Positions 18,401 through 26,389 are shown, numbered from the stretch's first letter. The stretch is DNA of 31,881 nt from Candidatus Thiodiazotropha taylori (GCA_019100305.1 JAHRHW010000003.1:1-31881); one strand, 5' to 3'. Notes: a model not told the origin generated them from the sequence alone. Numbers and translations are program-made.

Positions 18401-19687
18401 AAGATGATGTCGGTTGATCCTCTGCCGGAGACGTTGGAAGGCAATTACAATTATCTTCGTGATAAGTCGGTTCTTGCTGCCGAAAAACTGCTCTTGGTAA
18501 ACAACAAAATAAGTGAATGGTGGAGAGGTATCGAAAAGGCTGAACAACGCTCAAGTGTAGATCACGCTATCCGGATCGGTGACCAGGTACTACGCCAACG
18601 GAATGAGATGGATGGGAGTTCTCTGTGGTCTGATAATTATATAGAAGAATGCAATAATCTCTGTGTTTCAGCACAGAGCATAATTTCTCGCGAGATCAAT
18701 AATTGGATTCCACGGCAGACTTGTCAAACTGCTACCCAAGTTCCTGAATTTCGGAATCGTATCGAGAAAGAGGCTAGAGGTCTCACTGAGTTAGGATTCC
18801 GAGAGGAATCTCAAGCTCTAATGCAGCAAGCGCAGCGCTCAATTCACAGGGTGGAGAAACTTCAACAGTTTAGCCTGACCCTTGCACAGTGCAAAGATTA
18901 CCCTCGCCAACCAGATCCAACAGATTCGTTCCCAGTTAGAACCCTGCGTGATGAGATAACCTTGGGGACTGAGCTCATCGATGGTCTCCAGGACGCAACT
19001 GCTGTGCTCTCTCAGTCTGAGATCGACGCGCATGTCAAAGCGATCAAGCAACGGCAAGAAAAATTATATGCAACACTAAAGCATCAACAAGATGCTCTAG
19101 GAGCCATGTACGGGTTGAACTTGGAAACAAAGGAAGCGCTTCGAGAGGCACTAACAAAGATCAATCATCTCAGGGATATCTTCGTAGGAACCCGAGATGA
19201 AAATGAGATAAATGAACTTGTGGTTCAACTTGAACGTAACTTATTTGATGTTGAGTCTTGGGAGACTGGCAGCGTTTCGGTGGAACGTATGGAAGAGGTG
19301 TTGTCGCACCAGATAGAACACCAGCTTTCCGCATTGCAGGAGTTTCTTGAAAATAAGGAGATAGACCCAGCATGGGATATGGCGCAGATATACCATGCTG
19401 TGATGAATGAACAACTGGATGCTGCAAGACGACGTTCGAAGGGGTGGATACAGCCTCGAATGGAGTTGATCCAGAAAATATCTTCCCTTGATCGTCAACG
19501 CTGCGTGGCCCTAGAGAAGGAGCTGGCTGCCGCGCCTACCTATCTGTCAGCTCAACATGTTGCAGACGTTAAGCAGTTGCAGGAATTGGTTAAAAACCGA
19601 ATTGCGGAACTTGACGAGCTGGAGCGAAGCACCACTATTGCTGTTTGGCAGCAGCGCTATATTAAATTGACTGATGTGAGCAACTAG
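15422..19687 (+). CDS. Large BrxC/PglY-like P-loop ATPase (copy 2)
   Basis: A 1421-aa protein starting at a TTG with GGAG seven bases upstream; the nearby ATG at 15408 is out of frame. Walker A G-Y-G-S-G-K-S-H is at residues 94-101, Walker B L-F-D-E-L-G-R-Y-L-E-Y at 278-288, and C-W-P-L-H-P at 421-426. These three motifs occur in the same order and style as in the 1166-aa ATPase, so the two are paralogous. Residues about 1040-1400 are rich in Glu, Gln, Lys and Leu and look like long coiled coils, absent or shorter in copy 1. Known relatives are ATPases of BREX-like and phosphorothioation-linked systems. With DUF4007 copy 2 it probably forms a second ATP-driven complex; whether it acts in modification or interference cannot be read from the sequence. 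Confidence 0.78.
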   Translation: MKIEQVIHFHDERFFEGAVQLGWVQRRADQARQAAEAFVFHGPRYHGAGEAEREGVEGAYKLKDTASFVRDLLGSMRAGVEGREVNPYWLVVAGYGSGKSHLALTCATLLAEPTGETAQIIVKQIERADPEIGEMVAQQVAEMDKPALVLPLDGMSGFHLGNALSRAIFQQLRRYDVDAGAIRDLSPRFQIAEQFVERNFLVRSDSFAEHLPGLDAEQVRARLRENDEGVYTAVDALYIEANGHPIPIEGQESAQELIETLVSVYCGQDGQFSHVVILFDELGRYLEYASEKPQLAGDSALQQIFQGVQDNNTKVRFIGFIQYELKAYLKRFSGADLRQLQRYITRFDAADKWYLSTNLETIFAHMIGKDEDALLKLWQQTRAEHQIQQSWQHLSKSLPGFSRFPVWSDHERFAQIIALGCWPLHPFAVWFLTRQRDLVQSRSALTFIKDVINRIAKEDTQVDGRLRQVSAAELVIGSMLPELVSAEHETGGTIAETLQMLLEKFSGHLDNLQQLVLAGVAVVEKTRIGKQYREMADALLCEATALELAQLPAVLDALSELGAVEWNDDLGQYELLSDGATRGQFQQWLRTQQAGFKADGIRDLFVRRGAADIELGDITPDFAQSHEISTPDWFFEAQLAHANTVENAIQSAFQEWRKATLPKDAKGKLIYLYLHSDDDPVAVGERVQTTMNRELVRLNQPYAPIWVIGIVDRTGALAEHIGRLYLFDEQMSAGDLERFRRFISDECERSRAVLKDGVQEAIKEKLYWIAGFSEAPHGRLRSVGLEIFNRVYPNTVPFPFDGFGSASGGGPADAVQLARGLIARQVNGPWVQSQPRRLQNRVDAVLVQSWKALLTSGKLVAPSESSAGKVYQWLVETHQDEPQRNLLTSYRALIAPPYGLNASSAGVLLGLLLGLDSPQRRIEQSGELVASAEWLGQAFPSQRGRHHLNEDVLAETSLRFLSEDSEDRWRSLLNRWEAEENYESLGKLAQEAKKMMSVDPLPETLEGNYNYLRDKSVLAAEKLLLVNNKISEWWRGIEKAEQRSSVDHAIRIGDQVLRQRNEMDGSSLWSDNYIEECNNLCVSAQSIISREINNWIPRQTCQTATQVPEFRNRIEKEARGLTELGFREESQALMQQAQRSIHRVEKLQQFSLTLAQCKDYPRQPDPTDSFPVRTLRDEITLGTELIDGLQDATAVLSQSEIDAHVKAIKQRQEKLYATLKHQQDALGAMYGLNLETKEALREALTKINHLRDIFVGTRDENEINELVVQLERNLFDVESWETGSVSVERMEEVLSHQIEHQLSALQEFLENKEIDPAWDMAQIYHAVMNEQLDAARRRSKGWIQPRMELIQKISSLDRQRCVALEKELAAAPTYLSAQHVADVKQLQELVKNRIAELDELERSTTIAVWQQRYIKLTDVSN

Positions 19688-19707
19688 ATCGTCATACGAT
19701 CGAAGAA

Positions 19708-19926
19708 ATGTTGCAGGGTTTACAGAATCCACCCTATAAGCTTCGGCAGGATGAATGGGAGCGGATGACATCAATTACTAACCAGCTAACAGCTCACCTA
19801 GATAAAATGAGCATGGAGGAGTTGTTTACTCGTATCGAACGGTTGTCGGAGTCACATCAGCGCCAACTTCTGACGCGGTTATCTATATTATTGGAGGAGC
19901 GAAAGACAACACTTGCTGAGCATTAG
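19708..19926 (+). CDS. Small helical protein of unknown function in the Dnd-like train
   Basis: A 72-aa, Leu/Glu/Arg-rich protein predicted to be nearly all helix, with heptad-like spacing through about residues 20-66. It lies 20 bp after the second large ATPase and ends 10 bp before the ATG of the methyltransferase-like gene, or overlaps it by 14 bp if that gene starts at TTG 19913. Its size and tight placement suggest a small accessory subunit, perhaps binding the coiled-coil end of the ATPase. I do not recognise a family, and the ribosome-binding site is weak. Confidence 0.6.
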   Translation: MLQGLQNPPYKLRQDEWERMTSITNQLTAHLDKMSMEELFTRIERLSESHQRQLLTRLSILLEERKTTLAEH

Positions 19927-19936
19927 GCAACATTCA

Positions 19937-22504
19937 ATGGGTTCAATTCCGAGTAAGATTGTTGGCGGGTCAGTCTATCTAACTATCGAAGCATTGCCTT
20001 ACTTGGATAGCGAGCTTGCAGCTCGTGTGCAGGAAGCCGAGCAATTGGCTAAGGTCAAGCGCCACGATCAATTTAATTTGGTTCGCATCGATGACACGGG
20101 GCAGAGTATCGCTTTGCTCAACTATCCGGAGTTTTTCGACGAGCCATTCCCTTCATTGCAAGAAAGCTGGCTGGTAAACCTTGATCTTTCAACGGTGAAA
20201 TACCGCACCTATGCTGATTCACTGAATCCACCTATCCTGCATCGTAAAGAGCTGCTTCTTCAGTCGGATGATCCCCGTCGCGAGGCGTGTGCAGAGCTGA
20301 CCAGTACAGCGGAATCCATTGGCTTATTCGACGATCGAAGGCGTATCGGTTATCGACGCCAATGGCTTGCGTTGATACGTGAAAAGGGCTATCGGATCGA
20401 AGATCATTCCCTAGTGCCAATCGGTAACGACGAGTTTGTGGAAGCGGGCGGAGCGGATTTGGCACCACTTCATTCCTGCTGGGGGGCTTCTCGGCACCTG
20501 ACAGCGTTGGTCCGATACGGCTTCTCAGCTCCAGTGCAGTCGCTGGCGCGCTATGGTTTTCTAGATGGTAGCTACAAGCTATTCGACTATGGCTGCGGGC
20601 GCGGGGACGACGTTCGTGGACTGAGCGAGAATGGTCTGTCAGCGTCAGGCTGGGATCCCTATTACGCACCTGATAATCCTCTTTCGTCTGCAGACATCGT
20701 CAACCTGGGCTTTGTGATCAATGTCATAGAGGACTTTGATGAACGCGTGGAGGCGCTTACTCGGGCCTGGTCACTGGCAGAGCGGTTGCTGGTGGTGTCC
20801 GTGATGCTGGAAAACCAGAACGAGCCTCGCGGCCAGCGGTTTCGCGATGGTGTGATGACGACCCGGGGGACCTTCCAGAAATATTTCACTCAATCGGGGA
20901 TTAAGACATTTCTGGAGCAGGTTCTCGACGAGGAGCCGATTCCCGTGGCACCGGGTGTGCTCTATCTGTTCCGCGATAAGGATAGTGAGCAGCGTTTCCT
21001 GATGGAGCGATACCGCAGCAAGTATAATCGGCTTCGCGCCCCGTCCTCACAACAAGTTGAACGCCAACAGCGACAGCGTCGGGACCTCGCAGCAGAACGG
21101 TACAAAGCCTACCAGGAACCGCTTGATCGCCTATGGGCTCAATGGCTTGCACTTGGACGCAAGCCGGATAAGTCTGAGGTGGATAATCTATTAATCCTTA
21201 CGGAGGGCTTCGGTTCTGTACCCAAAGCGCTACGTTTCCTGGAAAAGAGGAATGATCCAGCGGAAATAGAACAAGCCGCCACACGGCGCGTCGAAGACCT
21301 GGAGGTATACCTTGCGCTGAATCAGTTCGAACGCCGACGCCCCTATAAGCACCTGGAGCGAGGAGTTCAGCGTGACATCAAATCATTCTTTGGTAACTAC
21401 AATAATGCTCAGGCAATAGCACGAGATTTGCTATTCAGGATTGCAGATATTGAGGCGATCGAACAGGCATGCCGGCATGCGGTAGAGCATGGGCTAGGGT
21501 GGATGGAGGAGGGCGAATCACTGCAACTTCACGTAAACATGGTCGAGCAACTACCCCCTTTGCTGCGTGTATATTTGGGCTGTGCTGCAGTACTCTACGG
21601 AGACTATCGGAACGCCGATTTGGTGAAGGTTCACATCAGATCAGGCAAGGTTAGCCTGATGCGATTTGATGGGTTTGAGGGCAAGGCACTGCCGCGGATG
21701 ATTGAGCGGGTCAAGATAAAGCTCCGTGAGCAGGAGGTCGATTACTTTTCCTATGGGGAGGAGTACGAGCCGCCATTCCTCTACCGGAAGTCCCGCTACA
21801 TCAACGAGGAGTTTCAAAGCTATCCTGAGCAGGTTGCCTTCGAGGAAGCATTGGAAGAACTCAGATTATTCGATTTCTCGGGCTACGGGCCCAGGCCAGG
21901 TGAATTACTAGAGATACTGGAAAAGAACCGCTGGATCGTCGATGGTTTTGAGCTGGTACGTGCCACGACAATTCCAGATCTTGATGACCGCTGCGGACGA
22001 TATCTAACCTTTCGACATCTCATTGAATGCGGAGAGACTCAAGCGCGAACGTGTCAACTGAACCTGCCAAGGCAACCAGAGAGCTTCAATGCACTCCATG
22101 ATCTTGCTGCGCAGGTACTGGACCCCGTGATCGACTACTTTGGAATGATCCGTCTCACCTTTGGGTTCTGTTCGCCGGAGCTTGCTAAGCAGATACCAGG
22201 AAAAATCGACCCCAAGCGCGATCAGCATGCTGCGCACGAGTTAAACCGCAGAGGTAGATATATATGTGATCGGCTCGGTGCTGCAGCGGATTTCATTGTA
22301 GAAGACGAAAACATGTTGGAAGTGGCACAGTGGGTGGTTACTAATACACCCTATGACCGGCTTTATTTTTATGGTGGCGATAATCCTATCCATGTAAGTT
22401 ATGGTCCAAATCAAGAAAGGCAGATCGTACTAATGCTGCCCTCTAAGTCCGGTAGGTTGCTGCCTAGGGTAGTATCTTCAGCGAGTTTCTTGGAAGCGAA
22501 ATAA
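19937..22504 (+). CDS. DNA phosphorothioation-associated putative methyltransferase
   Basis: An 855-aa protein from the ATG at 19937; an in-frame TTG at 19913 would add eight residues but overlap the preceding gene. A class I S-adenosylmethionine-binding motif, F-D-Y-G-C-G-R-G-D-D, is at residues 216-225, followed by G-W-D-P-Y-Y at 238-243 and an N-L-G-F-V-I-N-V-I-E segment expected of motif IV-like strands. This layout (about 215 residues, then the SAM fold, then a long C-terminal region) fits the putative methyltransferase family found beside dnd genes, which I recall as TIGR04096. A canonical adenine-methyltransferase N/D-P-P-Y/F motif is not evident, so the substrate is uncertain. It is the last gene of the train and may add a second mark or modify the same sites. 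Confidence 0.75.
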   Translation: MGSIPSKIVGGSVYLTIEALPYLDSELAARVQEAEQLAKVKRHDQFNLVRIDDTGQSIALLNYPEFFDEPFPSLQESWLVNLDLSTVKYRTYADSLNPPILHRKELLLQSDDPRREACAELTSTAESIGLFDDRRRIGYRRQWLALIREKGYRIEDHSLVPIGNDEFVEAGGADLAPLHSCWGASRHLTALVRYGFSAPVQSLARYGFLDGSYKLFDYGCGRGDDVRGLSENGLSASGWDPYYAPDNPLSSADIVNLGFVINVIEDFDERVEALTRAWSLAERLLVVSVMLENQNEPRGQRFRDGVMTTRGTFQKYFTQSGIKTFLEQVLDEEPIPVAPGVLYLFRDKDSEQRFLMERYRSKYNRLRAPSSQQVERQQRQRRDLAAERYKAYQEPLDRLWAQWLALGRKPDKSEVDNLLILTEGFGSVPKALRFLEKRNDPAEIEQAATRRVEDLEVYLALNQFERRRPYKHLERGVQRDIKSFFGNYNNAQAIARDLLFRIADIEAIEQACRHAVEHGLGWMEEGESLQLHVNMVEQLPPLLRVYLGCAAVLYGDYRNADLVKVHIRSGKVSLMRFDGFEGKALPRMIERVKIKLREQEVDYFSYGEEYEPPFLYRKSRYINEEFQSYPEQVAFEEALEELRLFDFSGYGPRPGELLEILEKNRWIVDGFELVRATTIPDLDDRCGRYLTFRHLIECGETQARTCQLNLPRQPESFNALHDLAAQVLDPVIDYFGMIRLTFGFCSPELAKQIPGKIDPKRDQHAAHELNRRGRYICDRLGAAADFIVEDENMLEVAQWVVTNTPYDRLYFYGGDNPIHVSYGPNQERQIVLMLPSKSGRLLPRVVSSASFLEAK

Positions 22505-22508
22505 GCCA

Positions 22509-22876
22509 ATGAACAAGGCGAGATTCGTGATTCAGGAACATTTTGCTAGAACTTATCATTAAGATTTTCGGCTCGAAAGGGAGAGGGTGTTTAAGAGCTA
22601 GTTGTTAAGGAAAACAGTGCCACAATCACCGGGGATTCGTCGGCTGGCAGTACAGGTTGAAGATCATGATCTCAGCTTTGGTGATTTCGAGGGGCAGATT
22701 CCAAATGGTGTTTATGGTACAGGAAAGATCAAATATGGGATAAAGGAGGTTATGTCGCGAGCCGCTAGGATGAAAGCCAGATAAACTTTCGGATATTTGG
22801 GAAAAAGATGGCTGGTGAATATTCGCTAATCCGCTTTATGCGAGCTTGCGCTAATAATTGGTTATTTGTGAAACAC
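22509..22876 (+). pseudogene. Decayed LigD-type DNA 3'-phosphoesterase
   Basis: Reading from ATG 22509 gives R-F-V-I-Q-E-H-F-A-R-T-Y-H, stop, D-F-R-L-E-R, V-F-K-S, stop, then V-P-Q-S-P-G, R-L-A-V-Q-V-E-D-H and D-F-E-G-Q-I-P-N-G-V-Y-G-T-G-K. This is the conserved order of the 3'-phosphoesterase domain of bacterial ligase D and its stand-alone relatives, including the His and Asp positions of H-x-A-R-x-x-H-Y-D-F-R-L-E and V-E-D-H. TAA at 22560-22562 replaces the expected Tyr and TAG at 22599-22601 the expected Trp. Near 22734 the homology moves to another frame (W-D-K-G-G-Y), meets a further TAG at 22766-22768, and ends in N-N-W-L-F-V-K-H. Three stops plus a frameshift make it a clear pseudogene. 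It may predate or have been carried with the defence train. Confidence 0.85.
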
Positions 22877-22961
22877 GTTGTGGATAACAAGCTATCTTTA
22901 AAAGTGAGCGTCTTATTCCTCACGCGATTTCTGGGTAAGTTAGTCCGATATTAATATAGTC

Positions 22962-24203
22962 ATGCCTTTCAATAAACCAAAAAAGGATCAAGTATATTTA
23001 GCTTCTGCGTTATCCGCTGCTGGTGTCATCAGGAATCATGAGAATTTGCATGGAGCGCTTGTAACACTTGTTTTGCATGCGGTTAGATATGACAGGATGA
23101 ATCTCCTTACCGAGTATGTGCAGCAGCGTAGAAAAATAGATCAAGGCATTGAGACTGCCAGTGTTGAGAAGTGGTTAACTGAGATCCTTCATTTACATGT
23201 TACCGAATATGGTGAAGTGTCTAAATCAGATAATATGAGTTATGGAGGTCAATGGGCCGCTAAGGTTAGGGATAAAAGGAATGCTTGGTACATGATTGCA
23301 CGGGATATGCGAAAGAAGAAGCCTGGTATTGACTGGTCCGTTCCTGATGTGAATTTCGTTTGGCTAGCTAAGATACTCAAGCAGCAAAAAGCAAATAACC
23401 AGTCTCCGTGTCCAATCTGCGGCGTTAAAATATCAGTTAATCTTCCGAGTGAAATACGCTTTACATGCCCTTCATGTAAAACGCCCCTTTTTGTCTTCGA
23501 CGCAGGTCGGGGCAACATAACATTTAGTATCGCTAGCGATATTAGGCCAATGCGTTTTGTAGAGTTTGGGTATTTCAGAATCAGGAGCGGTGAAGAGAAC
23601 AAATCGATCATACGAGATAAATTGAAGGAAAAATATCAAATCTGTCCTGAATCGAGACACTACCCACTTCAACTAGCTAAATTATGGGAGATGGCAATTC
23701 GTGCGTCGATGTCTCAATATACAGATGAAAAGAAGTGCGCAGAATTGGTTATCGAATTGGTTGATGAAGAATGGCTAAAAATAAAACGCAATAAAGAAAT
23801 CGATCCAGACTTTTTTTTGTGGCCAAGCACAGATATTAAGCACGGAGACGGGGAAATTTCAGGGAATGAATGGAAAAAAATAGGCGTCCTTGCTTTCATT
23901 GGGTATCACGCCGGTAAGAGTCAAGGTCTCGACAATGCCCTTAGAGCAGTAATCCTTGAGAGGGTATTTTACGGGGTATTACCACAAGTGTTCCCTGCAG
24001 ACTACCTAGAAAAATGGGGAGATCCCGGAACAGCGAGAAGGCTTAAAAAACTAGCATATACTCTTGCTGCATTTGTACGAAATGCTAAACGCAAGGATAG
24101 TACGTCCATGAGAAAAGCCATTCATGATTGGGAATTCGATCTAGAGTATCTCAAGCAAGAATTCTATATAAACAAGTTTCATTTTGAATGGCCAGATGTT
24201 TAG
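22962..24203 (+). CDS. Zinc-ribbon protein of unknown function
   Basis: A 413-aa protein. A four-cysteine zinc ribbon is formed by C-P-I-C-G at 150-154 and C-P-S-C-K at 169-173. The N-terminal 140 residues are basic and probably helical. The C-terminal 110 residues contain G-Y-H-A-G-K near the start, then E-K-W-G-D-P-G-T-A-R-R-L-K-K-L-A and a conserved-looking I-H-D-W-E-F-D-L-E-Y-L; I have an impression of this tail from other defence-island proteins but cannot name the family. It is separated from the Dnd-like train by the phosphoesterase pseudogene and has its own A+T-rich upstream region. It could be a stand-alone defence or regulatory protein. No catalytic motif is visible. Confidence 0.65.
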   Translation: MPFNKPKKDQVYLASALSAAGVIRNHENLHGALVTLVLHAVRYDRMNLLTEYVQQRRKIDQGIETASVEKWLTEILHLHVTEYGEVSKSDNMSYGGQWAAKVRDKRNAWYMIARDMRKKKPGIDWSVPDVNFVWLAKILKQQKANNQSPCPICGVKISVNLPSEIRFTCPSCKTPLFVFDAGRGNITFSIASDIRPMRFVEFGYFRIRSGEENKSIIRDKLKEKYQICPESRHYPLQLAKLWEMAIRASMSQYTDEKKCAELVIELVDEEWLKIKRNKEIDPDFFLWPSTDIKHGDGEISGNEWKKIGVLAFIGYHAGKSQGLDNALRAVILERVFYGVLPQVFPADYLEKWGDPGTARRLKKLAYTLAAFVRNAKRKDSTSMRKAIHDWEFDLEYLKQEFYINKFHFEWPDV

Positions 24204-24479
24204 GGCCTGTTAACTCTAATTAGCTGTAGAAGTCTGAACGTGACCTGTCAGATTTAAAGTCTAGTTTTGATGTCATCTGGCAGTCATAGCTACCGTCCGG
24301 GTATAAGGAGACATAGCGAGTTTTTAGCTTAGACGCCTGCTACGCGACCTTTCGGTAAGCGGACATTTACACCGCCAGCAGAGGCTCAACTTTGCTTCGT
24401 CCTACTTACTGGTTTTGTCAGTCCTAATGCAGCTTCGATTCAATCTTAACCGATTCTACTGACAACTCGCGCCTTGTTG
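24204..24479. other. Non-coding stretch with weak inverted repeats
   Basis: No convincing gene. CTGTCAGAT at 24245-24253 and ATCTGGCAG at 24275-24283 form an 8/9 inverted repeat, and TTGTCAG at 24415-24421 pairs with CTGACAA at 24459-24465. It separates convergent genes (413-aa protein on +, secreted protein on -), so one hairpin could act as a terminator, but neither is followed by a clear T-run. It may equally be decayed mobile-element DNA. Confidence 0.3.
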
Positions 24480-24965
24480 TTATTCTTTATTTACATATAT
24501 GTTTTCCTGCGGATTTTTCACTCCTTGTGGAAACATTTTCTTGTAGTCATACTCTTGAAACTTGTTTTCGTGCTTCCACTTTAGATAATCAGTTATTGCT
24601 ATGGGATTTGTTGGTGATTCCCCACCCATACTTATTAGAGGCGTTTGGGGTTCAATATGAGCAGCATATATTTCTGCTTCTCGGCGAGTCTCAAAGTGAT
24701 CCACTCTGTGCGCTATGTACCTTGAGACATTTTTAAATGTGATGAGACACCAATGAGATTCCTTAGGCGCATCTTCATGATAAATGGCGGTTATCTCATA
24801 CTCATCACTTACTCTTACTGTGCATCTGCATATATATAGCACGAACATCCTATCATCATTATACCTCTCTCCATTAAACTCAATTTCCGCCACAGCGTTG
24901 CCTCCAGATCCTATGCACAAATGTGCAATCAACAACAAAGATATGTAATTTGATTGTAACCGCAT
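24480..24965 (-). CDS. Small predicted secreted protein, function unknown
   Basis: A 161-aa protein. Residues 1-26 form a typical Sec signal peptide: M-R-L start, hydrophobic core with S-L-L-L-I-A, then N-A-V-A-E, with probable cleavage after A-V-A. The mature part has three Cys residues (two as C-R-C) and is otherwise polar, with no recognised motif. AGAGGAG stands seven bases before the ATG on the - strand, the best ribosome-binding site in this half of the window, so the gene is probably expressed. It points toward the zinc-ribbon gene and away from the insertion sequence. A periplasmic location is expected; the role is unknown. Confidence 0.6.
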   Translation of the reverse strand: MRLQSNYISLLLIAHLCIGSGGNAVAEIEFNGERYNDDRMFVLYICRCTVRVSDEYEITAIYHEDAPKESHWCLITFKNVSRYIAHRVDHFETRREAEIYAAHIEPQTPLISMGGESPTNPIAITDYLKWKHENKFQEYDYKKMFPQGVKNPQENIYVNKE

Positions 24966-25292
24966 AGAGTGTACTCCTCTGCATTCTGGTTATTCAATCT
25001 GGTTCTACTCAATAAACAAATAGGAGCGATTTTGTGAATATGTCTGCTTTCAGGACGCAGGACATTGTCATCCAAGTGATCCACTTCGTCCAAGATTGGC
25101 CGATCAGTGACCGTGTATCTACCGACTTATTTCCCTGAGACCTCCTATGGTCAAATTAGCGACCGTTGCTGCCATTGGTGGAAATCCCAGTAGGTGACAG
25201 CTATGTCGATAACCGGACATTCAGACACGGTAGATCAGACCATACAAAACGATTATAGTTGGTCCGTTGCTTTTATTCATATGGGCAATCTA
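24966..25292. other. 327-bp intergenic region with no gene seen
   Basis: Lies between the secreted-protein start and the left end of the IS630-type element. All frames are broken and I see no recognisable protein fragment, tRNA or strong hairpin. It must hold the promoter of the secreted-protein gene near its left end. Translating its last bases before the IS gives no match to the helicase-like remnant on the other side, so the IS does not simply split one gene whose two halves remain. Confidence 0.4.
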
Positions 25293-25310
25293 CCAGTTAT
25301 TAACCCGGCA
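25293..25310 (+). repeat. Left terminal inverted repeat of the IS630 element
   Basis: CCAGTTATTAACCCGGCA. It matches the reverse complement of the right end except at three positions near the tip. The symmetry includes the next outward bases (CTA), partly because of the TA target duplication. Confidence 0.82.
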
Positions 25311-25326
25311 TCAAAATAGGTCAGGA

Positions 25327-26361
25327 TTAAGCTGCATATCGAATACGTGGGTGAACGAAGTACTTCGCTACCCGTGCCGGTTTCTTCTGCAGGATCCGCA
25401 TGTGCCGAATCACCTTCTTCTTTAGTTGTGTCTTCGATCGAGCAGGTGTGCCGCTGTGAACGCCTTGTTTCAAATCGCAGTTCAGATATTCGTCCGGGTT
25501 GAGTTCTGGCGAATATGCTGGCAGATAAAACACTTCGATCTCGGCCTCATGTTCTGCCAGCCAAGCTTTGACAAGCTTGGCATGGCGCACGCGCAGATTA
25601 TCCAGAATCAAAAACACTTTCCGTTTGGCGCCTTTGATCAGGCACTTCATGAAATCAATGAGTATGTCTGCGTTCATACTGCCCTCGAACAATTTGAAGC
25701 GCACCTTGCCTTGATTCGTGATCGCCGAAATCATGTTCGTCGATACGCGTTTTGCGTTTAGCCGGACCACAGGTGTCTTTCCTTTCGGCGCGTAGCCGCG
25801 TTCATGCTGACTATCGTTACGCATCCCAGTTTCGTCACCCCAATAGATTTCAGCCCCTTCGGCATTCGCTTGTTGCTTGATACCGGGGTAAGTCTCCTTT
25901 AGCCAGCGCTCTACCTGCTTGGGATTTTGCTCATAGGCCTTCTTCAAGGGCTTTTGCGGCGTGAATCCCCACAATGCTAAGTACTTCCCCACGGTACGTA
26001 TTGCCAGCTTGATTGAGAATTCCTGTTCAATCAGTTGCTTCACCGCTTCCCGGGTCCACAAGGCATAAGCCATCTTGAGCTGATCTGGCGTCTTATCCGA
26101 AATGAGCTTTTGTATTCGCTTTTCCTGTTCCACACTCAGGCTTCGACCAGCGCCCTTTGGGCGACCCAATTTCTTGGCCTTCAAACCCTTCGTGCCTTCC
26201 TGCTCATAAGTTCGAATCCAGCGAATCACCGTCCGTTCATGAACACCAACAGACTCAGCGATCTCCGCGTAGGTCTGACCACGTTTTCGCAGCCGTACCG
26301 CCTGCTTGCGCTTTTCCTCCTTTGCCGCTGCGGGGAGGCTTCTCGCATCTTCTCTCTTCAT
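25327..26361 (-). CDS. IS630-family transposase
   Basis: A 344-aa transposase that cuts and pastes the element at TA dinucleotides. The N-terminus has a helix-turn-helix at about residues 28-50 (Y-A-E-I-A-E-S-V-G-V-H-E-R-T-V-I-R-W), then a K-x-L-G-R-P-K-G linker and a second DNA-binding section. The catalytic triad of the DDE_3-type domain is visible: D176 in W-G-D-E-T-G, D254 in L-I-L-D-N-L-R-V-R-H, and E291 in Y-S-P-E-L-N-P-D-E. The length is normal for the family and no stop or frameshift interrupts it. The - strand ATG at 26361 lies close to the right inverted repeat, where the promoter must be. Confidence 0.93.
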   Translation of the reverse strand: MKREDARSLPAAAKEEKRKQAVRLRKRGQTYAEIAESVGVHERTVIRWIRTYEQEGTKGLKAKKLGRPKGAGRSLSVEQEKRIQKLISDKTPDQLKMAYALWTREAVKQLIEQEFSIKLAIRTVGKYLALWGFTPQKPLKKAYEQNPKQVERWLKETYPGIKQQANAEGAEIYWGDETGMRNDSQHERGYAPKGKTPVVRLNAKRVSTNMISAITNQGKVRFKLFEGSMNADILIDFMKCLIKGAKRKVFLILDNLRVRHAKLVKAWLAEHEAEIEVFYLPAYSPELNPDEYLNCDLKQGVHSGTPARSKTQLKKKVIRHMRILQKKPARVAKYFVHPRIRYAA

Positions 26362-26389
26362 CCGTGAAGTATATCATGTTCTATATTCG

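Noticed and set aside
166..22504. BREX system as the overall identity
   Set aside because: Only the large ATPases look BREX-like. No PglZ phosphatase-like, PglX methyltransferase, BrxL protease or BrxA/BrxB gene is seen, while DndC-like and DptFGH-like genes point to phosphorothioation.
25020..25292. 5' half of the helicase-like remnant on the left side of the IS
   Set aside because: All three + strand frames were read up to the IS end; none resembles a helicase, and stops interrupt them.
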